From IMG/VR virus record IMGVR_UViG_3300025012_000076, positions 1 through 64,000 of that record: a DNA stretch of 64,000 nucleotides; one strand, 5' to 3'. The stretch's first letter is position 1. Each line of letters starts with the position of its first letter. Source of the DNA: a virus. Below are positions 47,074 to 55,115 of this stretch, in pieces. The position numbers and the translations under genes are program-made. The notes under the pieces were generated by a model, which was not told the origin of the DNA, searched no databases, and saw only the letters and a program-made list of their open reading frames with translations.

Positions 47074-47630
47074 TGCCCTCCGTCTCCTCTGTCCTTCGGT
47101 GTTGTGCAAGGGCTGCCGAGTGCCGGATTGCGGTGAGGGCACGCTCTTGCGCACTGGTCGCATTGCTTGATGTGCGCTCGCAGGTCGGCCTCCAGCGTGG
47201 TCACGCGGCGGGTGGTATCGACCCGGATCTCTGCGATCTGGGAGTTTGTAGTGTTGACCTTTTCGTGCAGCGCCGCTGTCGCTTGATTCATCATTTCGCT
47301 CATGCCCTTGATCGCTCCCTGCAGATCACGGACGGCAAGATTAAAGGAAGCGGTGACGGTATTTTGCGCCTCTCGTAGCTCGTCAATAGCTCTGGTCGTC
47401 GCTGTTTCCAGTCGCTGGATGGCCGCGTCGGAGCGTTCGAGGTTTTGGGTGATGGCGGTGTCTGCTCTGACGATGTTCTTTTCAATCGCTGCCTGTTTCG
47501 TGGTGACCAGTGCCAGCACCGCTTCTTTAAGGGCTGCGGCCAGAAACGCGACGATGGCGAGGAGTCCCAAGGTGAAGACCCAGGCCAGTGCCGGGTTGGT
47601 GTCGAAGACGGCTTTGAGTGCGGCGATCAT
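47070..47630 (-). CDS. Membrane-anchored coiled-coil protein
   Basis: A 186-residue protein. One transmembrane helix (ALAWVFTLGLLAIVAFLAAALKEAVLAL, about residues 13-40) is followed by a long coiled coil (AIEKNIVRADTAITQNLERSDAAIQRLETATTRAI ...) and a Cys-rich tail (CDQCARACPH). It may span the envelope and act during DNA entry or lysis (i-spanin-like topology). It overlaps the next gene by four bases. Confidence 0.5.
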   Translation of the reverse strand: MIAALKAVFDTNPALAWVFTLGLLAIVAFLAAALKEAVLALVTTKQAAIEKNIVRADTAITQNLERSDAAIQRLETATTRAIDELREAQNTVTASFNLAVRDLQGAIKGMSEMMNQATAALHEKVNTTNSQIAEIRVDTTRRVTTLEADLRAHIKQCDQCARACPHRNPALGSPCTTPKDRGDGGQ

Positions 47631-47905
47631 TACTTTCCTCCTGTACGTGGTTTGATCAAAAAGAGGCGCAAGGCCAGTTCGGTATCTTCGATGGGGTTGT
47701 CCCTATTGTCGCCCGGCCACCGCTGGCCAGAGGTCTTGTCTGGGTGCGGCAGGTGCCCGCTGTAGTCCGCCCGGACCGGGTTCTCGATGGCGATATCCCA
47801 ATCGGTGTCGAGGGTGTCGTCTTCGAGCATCTCTTCCATGCCGTCGACGTCATTCGGGCCAGCCTTGTGCCCCTCGCAGGTTTCAAAGATCGTCCGTTTC
47901 TTCAT
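47630..47905 (-). CDS. Small acidic protein
   Basis: A 91-residue acidic protein (MEEMLEDDTLDTDWDIAIENPVRADYSGH, QRWPGDNRDNPIEDTELALRLFLIK). It overlaps both neighbours (four bases and one base). No family; charge suggests a protein that binds a basic partner, perhaps an assembly factor. Confidence 0.45.
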   Translation of the reverse strand: MKKRTIFETCEGHKAGPNDVDGMEEMLEDDTLDTDWDIAIENPVRADYSGHLPHPDKTSGQRWPGDNRDNPIEDTELALRLFLIKPRTGGK

Positions 47906-49827
47906 GCCGCTACCCTCTTTTCTGCAACGTATTTTTTGAGCCGACGCATGGTCGCCGCGTCACTCAGGTCAAGGCGTCCGCTCCAGTGGGTACCGAGGAG
48001 GAGTCCCTTGCCGAGTTCCTGCCCACCGTTCTTCATGTCGGCAATGTCCCACATCGTCTTCGGATCGTTCGAGGCGAGGATACGGCTGATGTGGCTGTGC
48101 ATCTGTGCCGATATCTGGTTGACGTGGGTGGTGCGGTTCCCGGCGCGGACGTCCCGTGGTGCCCGCTTGAGTTCGTCGAGTCGATCCTTGATGCCCTCCT
48201 TGATGTTGCTCCAGTTCTTCGGCAAAAACCCGAAGCGTGCCCATGTGTAGCCGCCGACGTCGCAGTTGGCCGACACGTCAACGTGGGAGACGCCGAGGGC
48301 TTTATAGACGCCGAACGAGGCCCGGAACAGTCCCTTGGCACCGCCGTTGCCGGTGTCTCCTGCCGAAAAATAAGAGTGTGAGACCACGAGTTTGTCGTTC
48401 GTCTTGGTAAAATAACGGCTGATGCTGGTCCCGTCGTCTCCGGCGAACGAAACGTAAATGCTGTCATGTCCACTTGCTGCCATTTTGATCCCAAACTTGG
48501 TGGTGCCGCCGAAGTCGGCGATCATCGTCTTCGCCATTTGCAGCGCGGTCTCCTTGTCGACTCCCATGACGCTGTGAACAGCGGTGTCCGTGAGGGTGTC
48601 GACAACCTCGGTGCGTCGGATGTTCTTGCCGATCTCCGCCTTGGCCTTAAACGTGTCCTCCCGCTCCAGCTTTGCCATAAGGCGAGCGGCTTCCCGGCGG
48701 ATGCGGACCATGTCTGCTGTCTGCACGTTTTGCCGAGCCCGCTGCGTTTCCGGCGTGTTCGGTACCCATGTGCCGGCTTGGTAGTTGCGGGCTTGCGTCT
48801 GCAACGTCGTGGGCTGGTCAAGATAACGGTTGGCGAGACGGTGGACTTCCGGATTCGGCCAAGGAGTGACGCGATCGTTGCTTCGTGTCCCTTCTCTGGT
48901 AACGGTCGTGCCGTCCAGTGGCACATTCGGACGCGGCACGAAGCCGAGTTGCGCTTCGGTCAGGTTCAGCGGGTTCGCCGAGTGCGGGACCGGATTGACC
49001 GGGAGGCGGCTCACAGGTGCCCGTGGTGCTCTGGGAGCACGGGGCGGTGCGGCTGAGGCAGATCGCGCCGGTTGCAGGCCCGTGTCGTTGGCGAGGTGGC
49101 GAATGTCGGTGATCTGGTCCGCCGGCAGTGTCGGTGCCCCTTCGGCCTGATGTCCCGGTATCGGCTGCCCGGCGATGTTGTAGCCGAAGTGCCGCAGCAG
49201 GGCTGCCCGGTAGTTGTCGGCTGCCGTGGTGTAGCCGTTGCTGCGGGTTGTCTGGATCGAGAGCAGCGCCTGCACCGGATCGGGGGCCGAGGTGGCGGCG
49301 GCGTGCAGCAGGTGGATCTTTCGCTGCGCCGAGAGCAGCGCCGAGTTCTGCATGTTGGAGGCGGTCAGCGTCGGCGGTACCGGGGCGGAGCCGAGGATGA
49401 GTTCGGGTTGATGGTTGGCAACAGCAGACTGCCCGGCGGCGCGGAGTGCCTGCTTGTAGTCATCGACGCGCTGGTAGTTGGTCCGGGTCCGTGACGTCGA
49501 GAAGTTGGCGATGCCATCGTAGTCGCCGCGTTCAGCCATGAGGCGCAACTGATTAACCCGCCGGGTGCAGCCGAGGTTAGACTCGCTGGTCTCCGGGAAG
49601 CGTGGCTGCGAGACCCGGCGCATGGCTGCGGCCATTGCGACCTTGGCCTGCTCCCGCGTGATCGATCCTTCTGTCGGGCCGGCCTGTGCTGATCCGACGC
49701 GGACCCAGCGGTGGACCTGATGGCCATTGACGTCGTTGACCATCCGCAGGACGTAGCCGGGGTGGTAGGCGCTGATCTGCGACTTAAAGAGGTCGTCTGG
49801 TGCCGGTCTGCGGCGGAGGAGGTACAT
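47902..49827 (-). CDS. Large head-associated protein with acetyltransferase-like C-terminal segment
   Basis: A 641-residue protein. The N-terminus (LLRRRPAPDDLFKSQISAYHPGYVLRMVNDVNGHQVHRWV) resembles that of phage minor head proteins. A Pro/Arg-rich region (about 240-300) follows, then helical repeats. Residues about 420-520 contain GLFRASFGVYKALGVSHVDVSANCDVGGYTWARFGFLPK, similar to a GNAT-like or related domain found in polyvalent phage and effector proteins. It is the first gene after the recurrent promoter-like motif at 49.87 kb. Exact role unknown; it could be packaged and injected. Confidence 0.5.
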   Translation of the reverse strand: MYLLRRRPAPDDLFKSQISAYHPGYVLRMVNDVNGHQVHRWVRVGSAQAGPTEGSITREQAKVAMAAAMRRVSQPRFPETSESNLGCTRRVNQLRLMAERGDYDGIANFSTSRTRTNYQRVDDYKQALRAAGQSAVANHQPELILGSAPVPPTLTASNMQNSALLSAQRKIHLLHAAATSAPDPVQALLSIQTTRSNGYTTAADNYRAALLRHFGYNIAGQPIPGHQAEGAPTLPADQITDIRHLANDTGLQPARSASAAPPRAPRAPRAPVSRLPVNPVPHSANPLNLTEAQLGFVPRPNVPLDGTTVTREGTRSNDRVTPWPNPEVHRLANRYLDQPTTLQTQARNYQAGTWVPNTPETQRARQNVQTADMVRIRREAARLMAKLEREDTFKAKAEIGKNIRRTEVVDTLTDTAVHSVMGVDKETALQMAKTMIADFGGTTKFGIKMAASGHDSIYVSFAGDDGTSISRYFTKTNDKLVVSHSYFSAGDTGNGGAKGLFRASFGVYKALGVSHVDVSANCDVGGYTWARFGFLPKNWSNIKEGIKDRLDELKRAPRDVRAGNRTTHVNQISAQMHSHISRILASNDPKTMWDIADMKNGGQELGKGLLLGTHWSGRLDLSDAATMRRLKKYVAEKRVAA

Positions 49828-49863
49828 GGGGGCTCCCTTGTGATGATAGGCGAAGTTTAACTT

Positions 49864-49890
49864 GTGTCGTTCCCTATATCAATTTTTTTG
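49864..49890 (-). promoter_or_regulatory. Minus-strand TTGATATAGGGAAC motif at divergent junction 49.9 kb
   Basis: Reads GCAAAAAAATTGATATAGGGAACGACAC on the minus strand, 40 bases before the ATG of the 641-residue protein. The plus-strand leader copy 3 starts 17 bases to the right. Confidence 0.6.
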
Positions 49891-49906
49891 CCTTATCGGT
49901 TAAACT

Positions 49907-49970
49907 AAAACCACCAGTTAAGGGCGGTTTCTTTTCTTTAGTGAAGCGGTCACTTAACCGAAAAAGGGAG
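49907..49970 (+). promoter_or_regulatory. Plus-strand leader repeat, copy 3 (short form)
   Basis: AAAACCACCAGTTAAGGGCGGTTTCTTTTCTTTAGTGAAGCGGT followed by CGGTCACTTAACCG and AAAAAGGGAG as ribosome site, 6 bases before the methyltransferase ATG. The third hairpin of other copies is missing. Confidence 0.55.
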
Positions 49971-49975
49971 ACTTT

Positions 49976-51172
49976 ATGCGCTACGGGAGCGTTTGTTCAG
50001 GAATAGAAGCGGCTACAGCGGCATGGCACCCGCTCGAATGGAAGCCAGTATTTTTCAGCGAGATCGAGCCGTTTCCCTGCGCCGTTCTTGCTCACCATTA
50101 TCCGCATGTGCCGAATCTTGGCGACATGACAAAATTCAAGGAGTGGCCGGATGCAATTATCGATGTTCTCGTTGGAGGAACCCCCTGTCAATCCTATTCA
50201 GTCGCAGGACTCAGAGCGGGACTGGGTGACCAGCGTGGCAACCTCATGCTTACCTATGTGGCGATTGCTCGGAAATATCGCCCCAAGTGGGTGGTCTGGG
50301 AGAACGTCCCCGGCGTCCTTTCAAGTAATGAGGGACGAGACTTTGGAAGCCTTCTGGGGCTGCTCACCGGACAGCACGTTGTCTGCCCCCCTACCGGATG
50401 GCAAAACAGCGGAGTCGTGCCGGGGATCAAGGGGGCTTACGGCATCGCATGGAGAATCCTTGACGCTCAGTATTTCGGAGTGGCCCAAAGACGCCGCCGT
50501 GTGTTCGTTGTCGGATATCTTGGAGACTGGCGACGTGCCGCAGCGGTTCTTTTTGAGCGAGACAGCTTGTGCGGGAATTCTGCGCCGCGCAGAGAAAAGA
50601 GGGAAGAAGTTGCCGGAACTCTTGGCGCTCGCACTTCAGGGGGTGGCTTCCCTGGATCAGATGAAGCCATGAGCGGGTATGTGCAACCTGTGCATACGAC
50701 AGGCGCCGGATTCTGGCAGGAGGGTTTCGGAACGCTCCGGGCACGGGAACAGGATAGCCACGAAAATCTGATCTGCATGTCCACCGGCCAAGCCGGAGCC
50801 GAGATAGGGATAGGGATAGGGACAACCCTCAACTGCAACCACGAAGCGCCCGTCGTATGCTTCGAGTCTCGTTTTGCGCGAAACGGTCGCGGTGCTCCAA
50901 GTGAGATTTGTCCTCCTTTGAAGGCGGAGAATGGAGGGACGGGAAAGGGTGACGGTGCTCCGCTTGTCGCCTCAGCAGCGATGCAGGTACGCCGATTAAT
51001 GCCCGTCGAGTGTGAAAGATTGCAGGGATTTCCCGACCACTTCACAAACATCCCCTGGCGCAAGAAGCCGGAGTCACCGGACGGGCCGCGATACAAGGCG
51101 TTGGGCAATAGTATGGCGGTGCCGTGTATGCGCTGGATCGGGGAGAGGATAGCATTGGTTGATTCGCTATAA
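49976..51172 (+). CDS. DNA (cytosine-5) methyltransferase
   Basis: A 398-residue protein with the C5-methyltransferase motifs in order. Motif I is GSVCSGIEAATAAW near residues 4-17. Motif IV is VGGTPCQSYSVAG near 66-78 with the catalytic Cys in PCQ. Motif VI is WVVWENVPG (ENV) near 101-109. Motif VIII is QRRRRVFVVG near 165-174. The target recognition region extends over about 180-340. Motifs IX-X are RRLMPVECERLQGFPDH and YKALGNSMAVPCM. It methylates cytosines, probably to protect phage DNA from restriction. It stands alone between minus-strand blocks with its own leader and terminator, like a moron. Confidence 0.9.
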   Translation: MRYGSVCSGIEAATAAWHPLEWKPVFFSEIEPFPCAVLAHHYPHVPNLGDMTKFKEWPDAIIDVLVGGTPCQSYSVAGLRAGLGDQRGNLMLTYVAIARKYRPKWVVWENVPGVLSSNEGRDFGSLLGLLTGQHVVCPPTGWQNSGVVPGIKGAYGIAWRILDAQYFGVAQRRRRVFVVGYLGDWRRAAAVLFERDSLCGNSAPRREKREEVAGTLGARTSGGGFPGSDEAMSGYVQPVHTTGAGFWQEGFGTLRAREQDSHENLICMSTGQAGAEIGIGIGTTLNCNHEAPVVCFESRFARNGRGAPSEICPPLKAENGGTGKGDGAPLVASAAMQVRRLMPVECERLQGFPDHFTNIPWRKKPESPDGPRYKALGNSMAVPCMRWIGERIALVDSL

Positions 51173-51175
51173 AAT

Positions 51176-51208
51176 AAAGGCCGGGGCATTTCGCCTCGGC
51201 CTTTTTTT
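51176..51208. terminator. Bidirectional terminator after the C5 methyltransferase
   Basis: AAAGGCCGGGGC ATTTC GCCTCGGCCTTTTTTT. It also ends the converging 719-residue gene at 51210. Confidence 0.85.
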
Positions 51209-51209
51209 G

Positions 51210-53369
51210 TTACTTGTCGTCGGCCAGTTCGATATCGGCAAGCTGAACGACCGACGTCGGCTGGATCTTCATGTTGACCAAATGTCGGACCAAAACGCGG
51301 CCACCATCGGGATCTTCGATAAGGACCATTCTCGCCTCGGCATCGCCCTTGTCGACGACCTCTTTAAACTTGACTACCATCCCCTCCTTTAGGTGGCTCT
51401 TTGGTTCAAGCGATCGCCGTGTCTCTCTTTCGTGCCGATCAAGCACCTCTTCAAGGTCATCTTGCAGGGGTTTCGGCCATGAAGCGTGTGCTTTAAACTT
51501 TCGGATTTTCTCAATGGTTTTGAGGTAGGCTTTCGGTGTTGCGTAGTCGGGATGTGACACGTCAATCCCAAGCCCCCCACGGCCCTTCTTGTCGTGGTGC
51601 TCGTAGACATCATGTAGCTGCTGAACCAGTTTGGCGTGCCGGTTGTCGTCATGTTCCTTGACCGCAGTCCCGTCCTTGCGGGTGTAAGCCTTGATATGAC
51701 TCTTCAACACCTCTTCCGCAATCCCCGTGCTCTTCTTCAGATCATCGATCTCTTTCATCTCGTTCCCCTTGGCAATGATAAGGTTCTTTCCTCTGCTGGT
51801 ATTTACCCACGTCCCCTTGCCATTGTCCAGCGACTTCGCCAGCTCACCGCAGGCCGTCAGCACTTGCCGACCGGCGATTCTCCGCAGCAGCAGGCCGGGG
51901 CCGACGATCTTCACCGCTCCCTGCGACTTGATCATGTCGAGGTGGTCGGTCAGAGCCCGCAGGAACTCCCGGAACTCGTCGATGTTGCTCTTGCCCTTGA
52001 GGCGCTTGATGGCCGCGTCGTGGACCGGCTTGATCGCCTCATGGCTCCAGTTGCGTCCGGTCGGGTGCGCGATCTCCTTGCGCTTCATGGTGGCGGCGAT
52101 ATCGGCGGCGCTCTGGGGCTCGACGATGTTGCCGAGGCCGTACTTGCGGTTGAGCACCTCCTGCTCGACCGGCGTCAGGGTGCCGACCAGGCCGGCGATG
52201 GCGGCCTCCCGCTCTTGGATGCGGCGGAGTTGATGCTGCATGTCCGGGTCGAAGCTGTCGATCGCCGATTGATTCTCCCACCACGGCACCGCGTTGCCGC
52301 CGTCGGCCAGTTCGTCGGCGCCGTCCTCGTCCATGTACTGCATGCGCTCCTGGTGCGCCTTGCGCTCCTTCAGGGCAGCGACGACGGCATTGCGGCCTTC
52401 CTTGGTCGCGACCTTGAAGATGCGGCTGTCTTCGGCGTCACCTGTCAGGTAGTCCTCAAAATTGTCGATATCCACCTGTGATGCCGAGGAGAGTTCTCGC
52501 CGTAGTGCCAGCGTCGCGCCCATCATGTAGTCGCTGACCAGATCGTTGTACTCGAAGTTGTCGTCGCTCATGTAGACGCCATTGACGCGGCGGACATTCC
52601 CCGCCTGGATATAGTTGGACCCGGCCAGACCAGTGACGGTGCGACTCATCATCGACTGGAACTTGTCATTGGTGATGATCTCGCCTTCTGTCAACACGGT
52701 GGCAGCACGGGCAGCCTCTGCTCGGCGGTTGTGCTCGGCGGCGGTCAGGCGGTTGGAGGTGCCGCCGGTATTCTCGTATTTGGTGTTCTTGACCCGCTTG
52801 GCTTCCCCTTCGGTCAGGATCGCTGAGGCGTGGACCGCGTGCATCGGGGCGGCGGCAGTCTTGCCGTCTGCGGCTCCCTGCACGACGTACATATTGCGGC
52901 CCAGCGGGCGGACGATGGTCCCCTTGCGCTGCCGGGTGATCCCTTCGTCCTTGACGTGGTAGCGGACCTTGTCGCCAGTTTCGAATTTTCCGGTACCGGG
53001 GGCGGCAGTGACAGCCTCATGTGCCGGGATGAAGACCTTGGCGGTCTTGGCCGCGTCCTTCAGCGTCTGGTGCTCGATGGCGAACTCTTTGCCGATCTGC
53101 GTTTTGCCGCTGGAGTGGGTCACCGTGACGTGGTAGTGGGTGGCGTCCTTGCCGGTCACCTTCAGCGCAAACTCTTTGCCGAGGCGCGACGGCATGCCTT
53201 CCGGGGTGGCGATGATCATCTCGGCGCCGGGGCTGATCTGCGTCTTGCTGCGCAGGTGGTCGCGTTTCGGCGTTTTTGCCTTCCAGCCGATCACCGAGAC
53301 CTTGCCGCTGCGATTGTTGCGTGTGAAGGCGATATGGCCGCGATTGGTCTTAGGGGCGGTGTTCGGCAT
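51210..53369 (-). CDS. Large protein with sigma-70 region-4-like segment
   Basis: A 719-residue protein. A phage-type beta domain (about 100-190; FETGDKVRYHVKDEGITRQRKGTIV) comes first. Near residues 390-465 there is a sigma region 3-4 pattern: IQEREAAIAGLVGTLTPVEQEVLNRKYGLGN, then PQSAADIAATM, then a second helix and HDAAIKRLKG, aligned like the RYGL...R-x-QIE...AL-x-KL of sigma factors. A segment KAYTRKDGTAVKEHDDNRHAK is shared with the minor head protein at 62160. So it is a probable virion or injected protein with a DNA-binding HTH. It is preceded by a recurrent motif copy. Sigma function is inferred. Confidence 0.55.
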   Translation of the reverse strand: MPNTAPKTNRGHIAFTRNNRSGKVSVIGWKAKTPKRDHLRSKTQISPGAEMIIATPEGMPSRLGKEFALKVTGKDATHYHVTVTHSSGKTQIGKEFAIEHQTLKDAAKTAKVFIPAHEAVTAAPGTGKFETGDKVRYHVKDEGITRQRKGTIVRPLGRNMYVVQGAADGKTAAAPMHAVHASAILTEGEAKRVKNTKYENTGGTSNRLTAAEHNRRAEAARAATVLTEGEIITNDKFQSMMSRTVTGLAGSNYIQAGNVRRVNGVYMSDDNFEYNDLVSDYMMGATLALRRELSSASQVDIDNFEDYLTGDAEDSRIFKVATKEGRNAVVAALKERKAHQERMQYMDEDGADELADGGNAVPWWENQSAIDSFDPDMQHQLRRIQEREAAIAGLVGTLTPVEQEVLNRKYGLGNIVEPQSAADIAATMKRKEIAHPTGRNWSHEAIKPVHDAAIKRLKGKSNIDEFREFLRALTDHLDMIKSQGAVKIVGPGLLLRRIAGRQVLTACGELAKSLDNGKGTWVNTSRGKNLIIAKGNEMKEIDDLKKSTGIAEEVLKSHIKAYTRKDGTAVKEHDDNRHAKLVQQLHDVYEHHDKKGRGGLGIDVSHPDYATPKAYLKTIEKIRKFKAHASWPKPLQDDLEEVLDRHERETRRSLEPKSHLKEGMVVKFKEVVDKGDAEARMVLIEDPDGGRVLVRHLVNMKIQPTSVVQLADIELADDK

Positions 53370-53413
53370 GGCGGAAACTCCTTGTGTTGATAATGGATGG
53401 ATTGTATCTTTCC

Positions 53414-53438
53414 TTGTTTCCTATATCAAATTATTTGC
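53414..53438 (-). promoter_or_regulatory. Minus-strand TTTGATATAGGAAAC motif at divergent junction 53.4 kb
   Basis: Reads GCAAATAATTTGATATAGGAAACAA on the minus strand, 45 bases before the 719-residue gene start; leader copy 4 is three bases to the right in the other direction. Confidence 0.6.
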
Positions 53439-53440
53439 CC

Positions 53441-53520
53441 AAACCACCAGTTAAGGCGGGTTTCTTTTCTCTAGTGAAGGGACGATCCTTCCACTTGACG
53501 AAGCGCCAGCGGGCGCACGG
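53441..53520 (+). promoter_or_regulatory. Plus-strand leader repeat, copy 4
   Basis: AAACCACCAGTTAAGGCGGGTTTCTTTTCTCTAGTGAAGGGACGATCCTTCC then GCGCCAGCGGGCGC. It is followed by 95 bases with no gene (GC-rich, small inverted arms) before the ATG at 53615, longer than at other copies. Confidence 0.6.
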
Positions 53521-53614
53521 AACCGCCGGGTGGCCTGCCGGGGTTAAATCTCACGATCTCTTTTCCCGTGGTGCCGCGTCTGTCGCGGTATCGAAACTGA
53601 ACTAGGGGGCTGCC

Positions 53615-53926
53615 ATGATTGCAAAAGTCTATTACCGTCGCTATGCCGCTTCCGAGCGCATGCTCTTTGCCGCCGATCCGAAACTCACTCTTGCCGATAT
53701 CGCCTCCGAGCAGTTCGCTCTGGTCACTGATCTTCGCGCTGGCCGCCTTGAAGATATCTACCGGCATATGCAGGGCGAAGTCTGGTCACCGAACGGCGAG
53801 GCCCGCGACCTGATCCGCTCCCTCGGTCTTCATCATACTTCGATGTCCGTTGGCGATGTCGTCGTCGACGAGAACGGTACCGGCTGGCAGGTGGACGGCT
53901 GCGGCTTTGCGCGGGTAGGTGCGTGA
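53615..53926 (+). CDS. Small protein with YodL-like C-terminal domain
   Basis: A 103-residue protein. The C-terminal 40 residues (LHHTSMSVGDVVVDENGTGWQVDGCGFARVG) fit the YodL-like domain found in phage and conjugative-element early proteins (SxSVGDVV...GxxWxVxGxGF). The N-terminus (AKVYYRRYAASERMLFAADPKLTLADIASEQF) is helical. First gene of the plus-strand right operon. GGGGG before ATG. Precise role unknown. Confidence 0.55.
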   Translation: MIAKVYYRRYAASERMLFAADPKLTLADIASEQFALVTDLRAGRLEDIYRHMQGEVWSPNGEARDLIRSLGLHHTSMSVGDVVVDENGTGWQVDGCGFARVGA

Positions 53927-54138
53927 TGACGACGACCTGCCATAACTGCGCTGCCACTTCCGACTCCATCGACGCGGCCATTGATGCCGGCTGGATTCCT
54001 TCGTATTGGGAGGCGCTGCCGGCGCCAGAATCTGCCGACGGGCGCTGGACGGAGATCGACGGCCCGTTCTGCCCGGACTGTATTGGACTTCTGGGGCTGG
54101 TCTTTTGTGCCGATACCGGCGATTACGAAAAGCGCTAG
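53926..54138 (+). CDS. Small zinc-ribbon-like protein
   Basis: A 70-residue protein starting with ATG overlapping the upstream TGA. Two pairs (TTCHNCAA at residues 4-8 and FCPDCIG near 49-53) form a C4 zinc ribbon. The pattern DAGWIPSYWEA in the middle recurs, as DAGWVPRNDAQ, in the protein at 57231. Unknown function. Confidence 0.55.
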   Translation: MTTTCHNCAATSDSIDAAIDAGWIPSYWEALPAPESADGRWTEIDGPFCPDCIGLLGLVFCADTGDYEKR

Positions 54139-54147
54139 GAGGCCATC

Positions 54148-54291
54148 ATGGAACACGTCTGCAACGGCTGCCTCGAATCCTTCTCCGCCAGTCTCTCCCG
54201 GTGTCCGCATTGCGGCAGCGACGATTGGGACTGCGTGGAGACGTCCGAACTTGAACTGCGCCGCTCCGGTGGCCTTGACTTTGATCTTTAA
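54148..54291 (+). CDS. Small rubredoxin-like zinc ribbon
   Basis: A 47-residue protein with CNGC (residues 5-8) and CPHCGS (18-23), the knuckles of a zinc ribbon, and an acidic tail. AGGAGG precedes. Very short single-domain zinc proteins are frequent in this phage. Confidence 0.5.
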   Translation: MEHVCNGCLESFSASLSRCPHCGSDDWDCVETSELELRRSGGLDFDL

Positions 54292-54302
54292 GGAGATTGC
54301 CA

Positions 54303-54518
54303 GTGACGCCAGAAGAGATTATCAAAAACATTGACGGGCGGGAATTCAGTAAGCAGCGCGAAATTCTGACGCGGATTATTGACTACGAATGCTACCGCCC
54401 AGATGCAGACGAACTTGAGTTTCTAGAGGGGCTCCGCAACCTGCTCGACACCGTTGCCGACTGTGCTGCGGACGATTATGGAATCCAGAGCCGCTATGGG
54501 AGTGACTCTGACTGCTGA
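54303..54518 (+). CDS. Small hypothetical protein
   Basis: A 71-residue acidic protein beginning with GTG 54303, seven bases after GGAG (a TTG at 54297 is too close). Helical (PEEIIKNIDGREFSKQREILTRIIDYECYRPDADELEFLEGL). No known family. Confidence 0.45.
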   Translation: MTPEEIIKNIDGREFSKQREILTRIIDYECYRPDADELEFLEGLRNLLDTVADCAADDYGIQSRYGSDSDC

Positions 54519-54645
54519 TCTCCTGCGCCTGTATGCCCTTCGCATGCAGGCGCATTACTCGTTGCATCATTCCGCAATGCCCCTTCTCTTGATCCTTCTC
54601 CTTATCCTTATCCCTATCTTAAACCAAGAAAGGTACTCTCCATGA
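54496..54645 (+). CDS. Possible small membrane protein
   Basis: A 49-residue frame from ATG 54496 with a very hydrophobic C-terminal half (PLLLILLLILIPIL). Its stop overlaps the next gene's ATG (ATGA), but no ribosome site is visible and the codons are pyrimidine-rich repeats of CTT/ATC, so it may simply be the leader of the following gene. Low confidence. Confidence 0.25.
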   Translation: MGVTLTADLLRLYALRMQAHYSLHHSAMPLLLILLLILIPILNQERYSP

Positions 54646-55115
54646 AGATGCGACTCCGTCCTCGTTACTACTGCGACTTCTGCAAGAAGGCCAGTGGTTC
54701 CCCCTCGGCCATGAAGCGGCACGAGCAGGGCTGCACGGCAAATCCCGATCGCTTCTGTGGCCTCTGTGCCCGTGTCGGTGAAGAGCAGAAGCCTCTGGCG
54801 GATTTGGTTGCTGCGCTGGATTGTGGCGATGCAGCCGGGCTCAAAGCCGTTCGTGATCTCTCCGGGAATTGCCCGACCTGTATCCTTGCGGCGATTCGTG
54901 CATCTAAATTACAAACACCGGGGGAGATGGATAAATTTGAAAACGGCGAGGAACGGTGGATAGAGGGTTTCCACGTCGAGTTCGAGTTCCGCGACGAGTT
55001 GAAGTCGTGGTGGACGGACGTCAATAACTCCGAGCGCGAGTCTGGGTGCTATCCGGATCGTCTTCCCTCCTCCTCTGTTGAATTCCTGAAAGGTCTCATC
55101 GCCCATGCTGAATAA
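54642..55115 (+). CDS. Zinc-finger hypothetical protein
   Basis: A 157-residue protein. An N-terminal C2H2/CCHC-type finger (YCDFCKKASGSPSAMKRHEQGC, residues 10-31) is followed by CGLCARVGEEQKPLADL and CPTC. The C-terminal half (EGFHVEFEFRDELKSWWTDVNNSERESG) is acidic. It overlaps the DUF4942 gene by 11 bases. Probably nucleic-acid related; function unknown. Confidence 0.5.
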   Translation: MKMRLRPRYYCDFCKKASGSPSAMKRHEQGCTANPDRFCGLCARVGEEQKPLADLVAALDCGDAAGLKAVRDLSGNCPTCILAAIRASKLQTPGEMDKFENGEERWIEGFHVEFEFRDELKSWWTDVNNSERESGCYPDRLPSSSVEFLKGLIAHAE

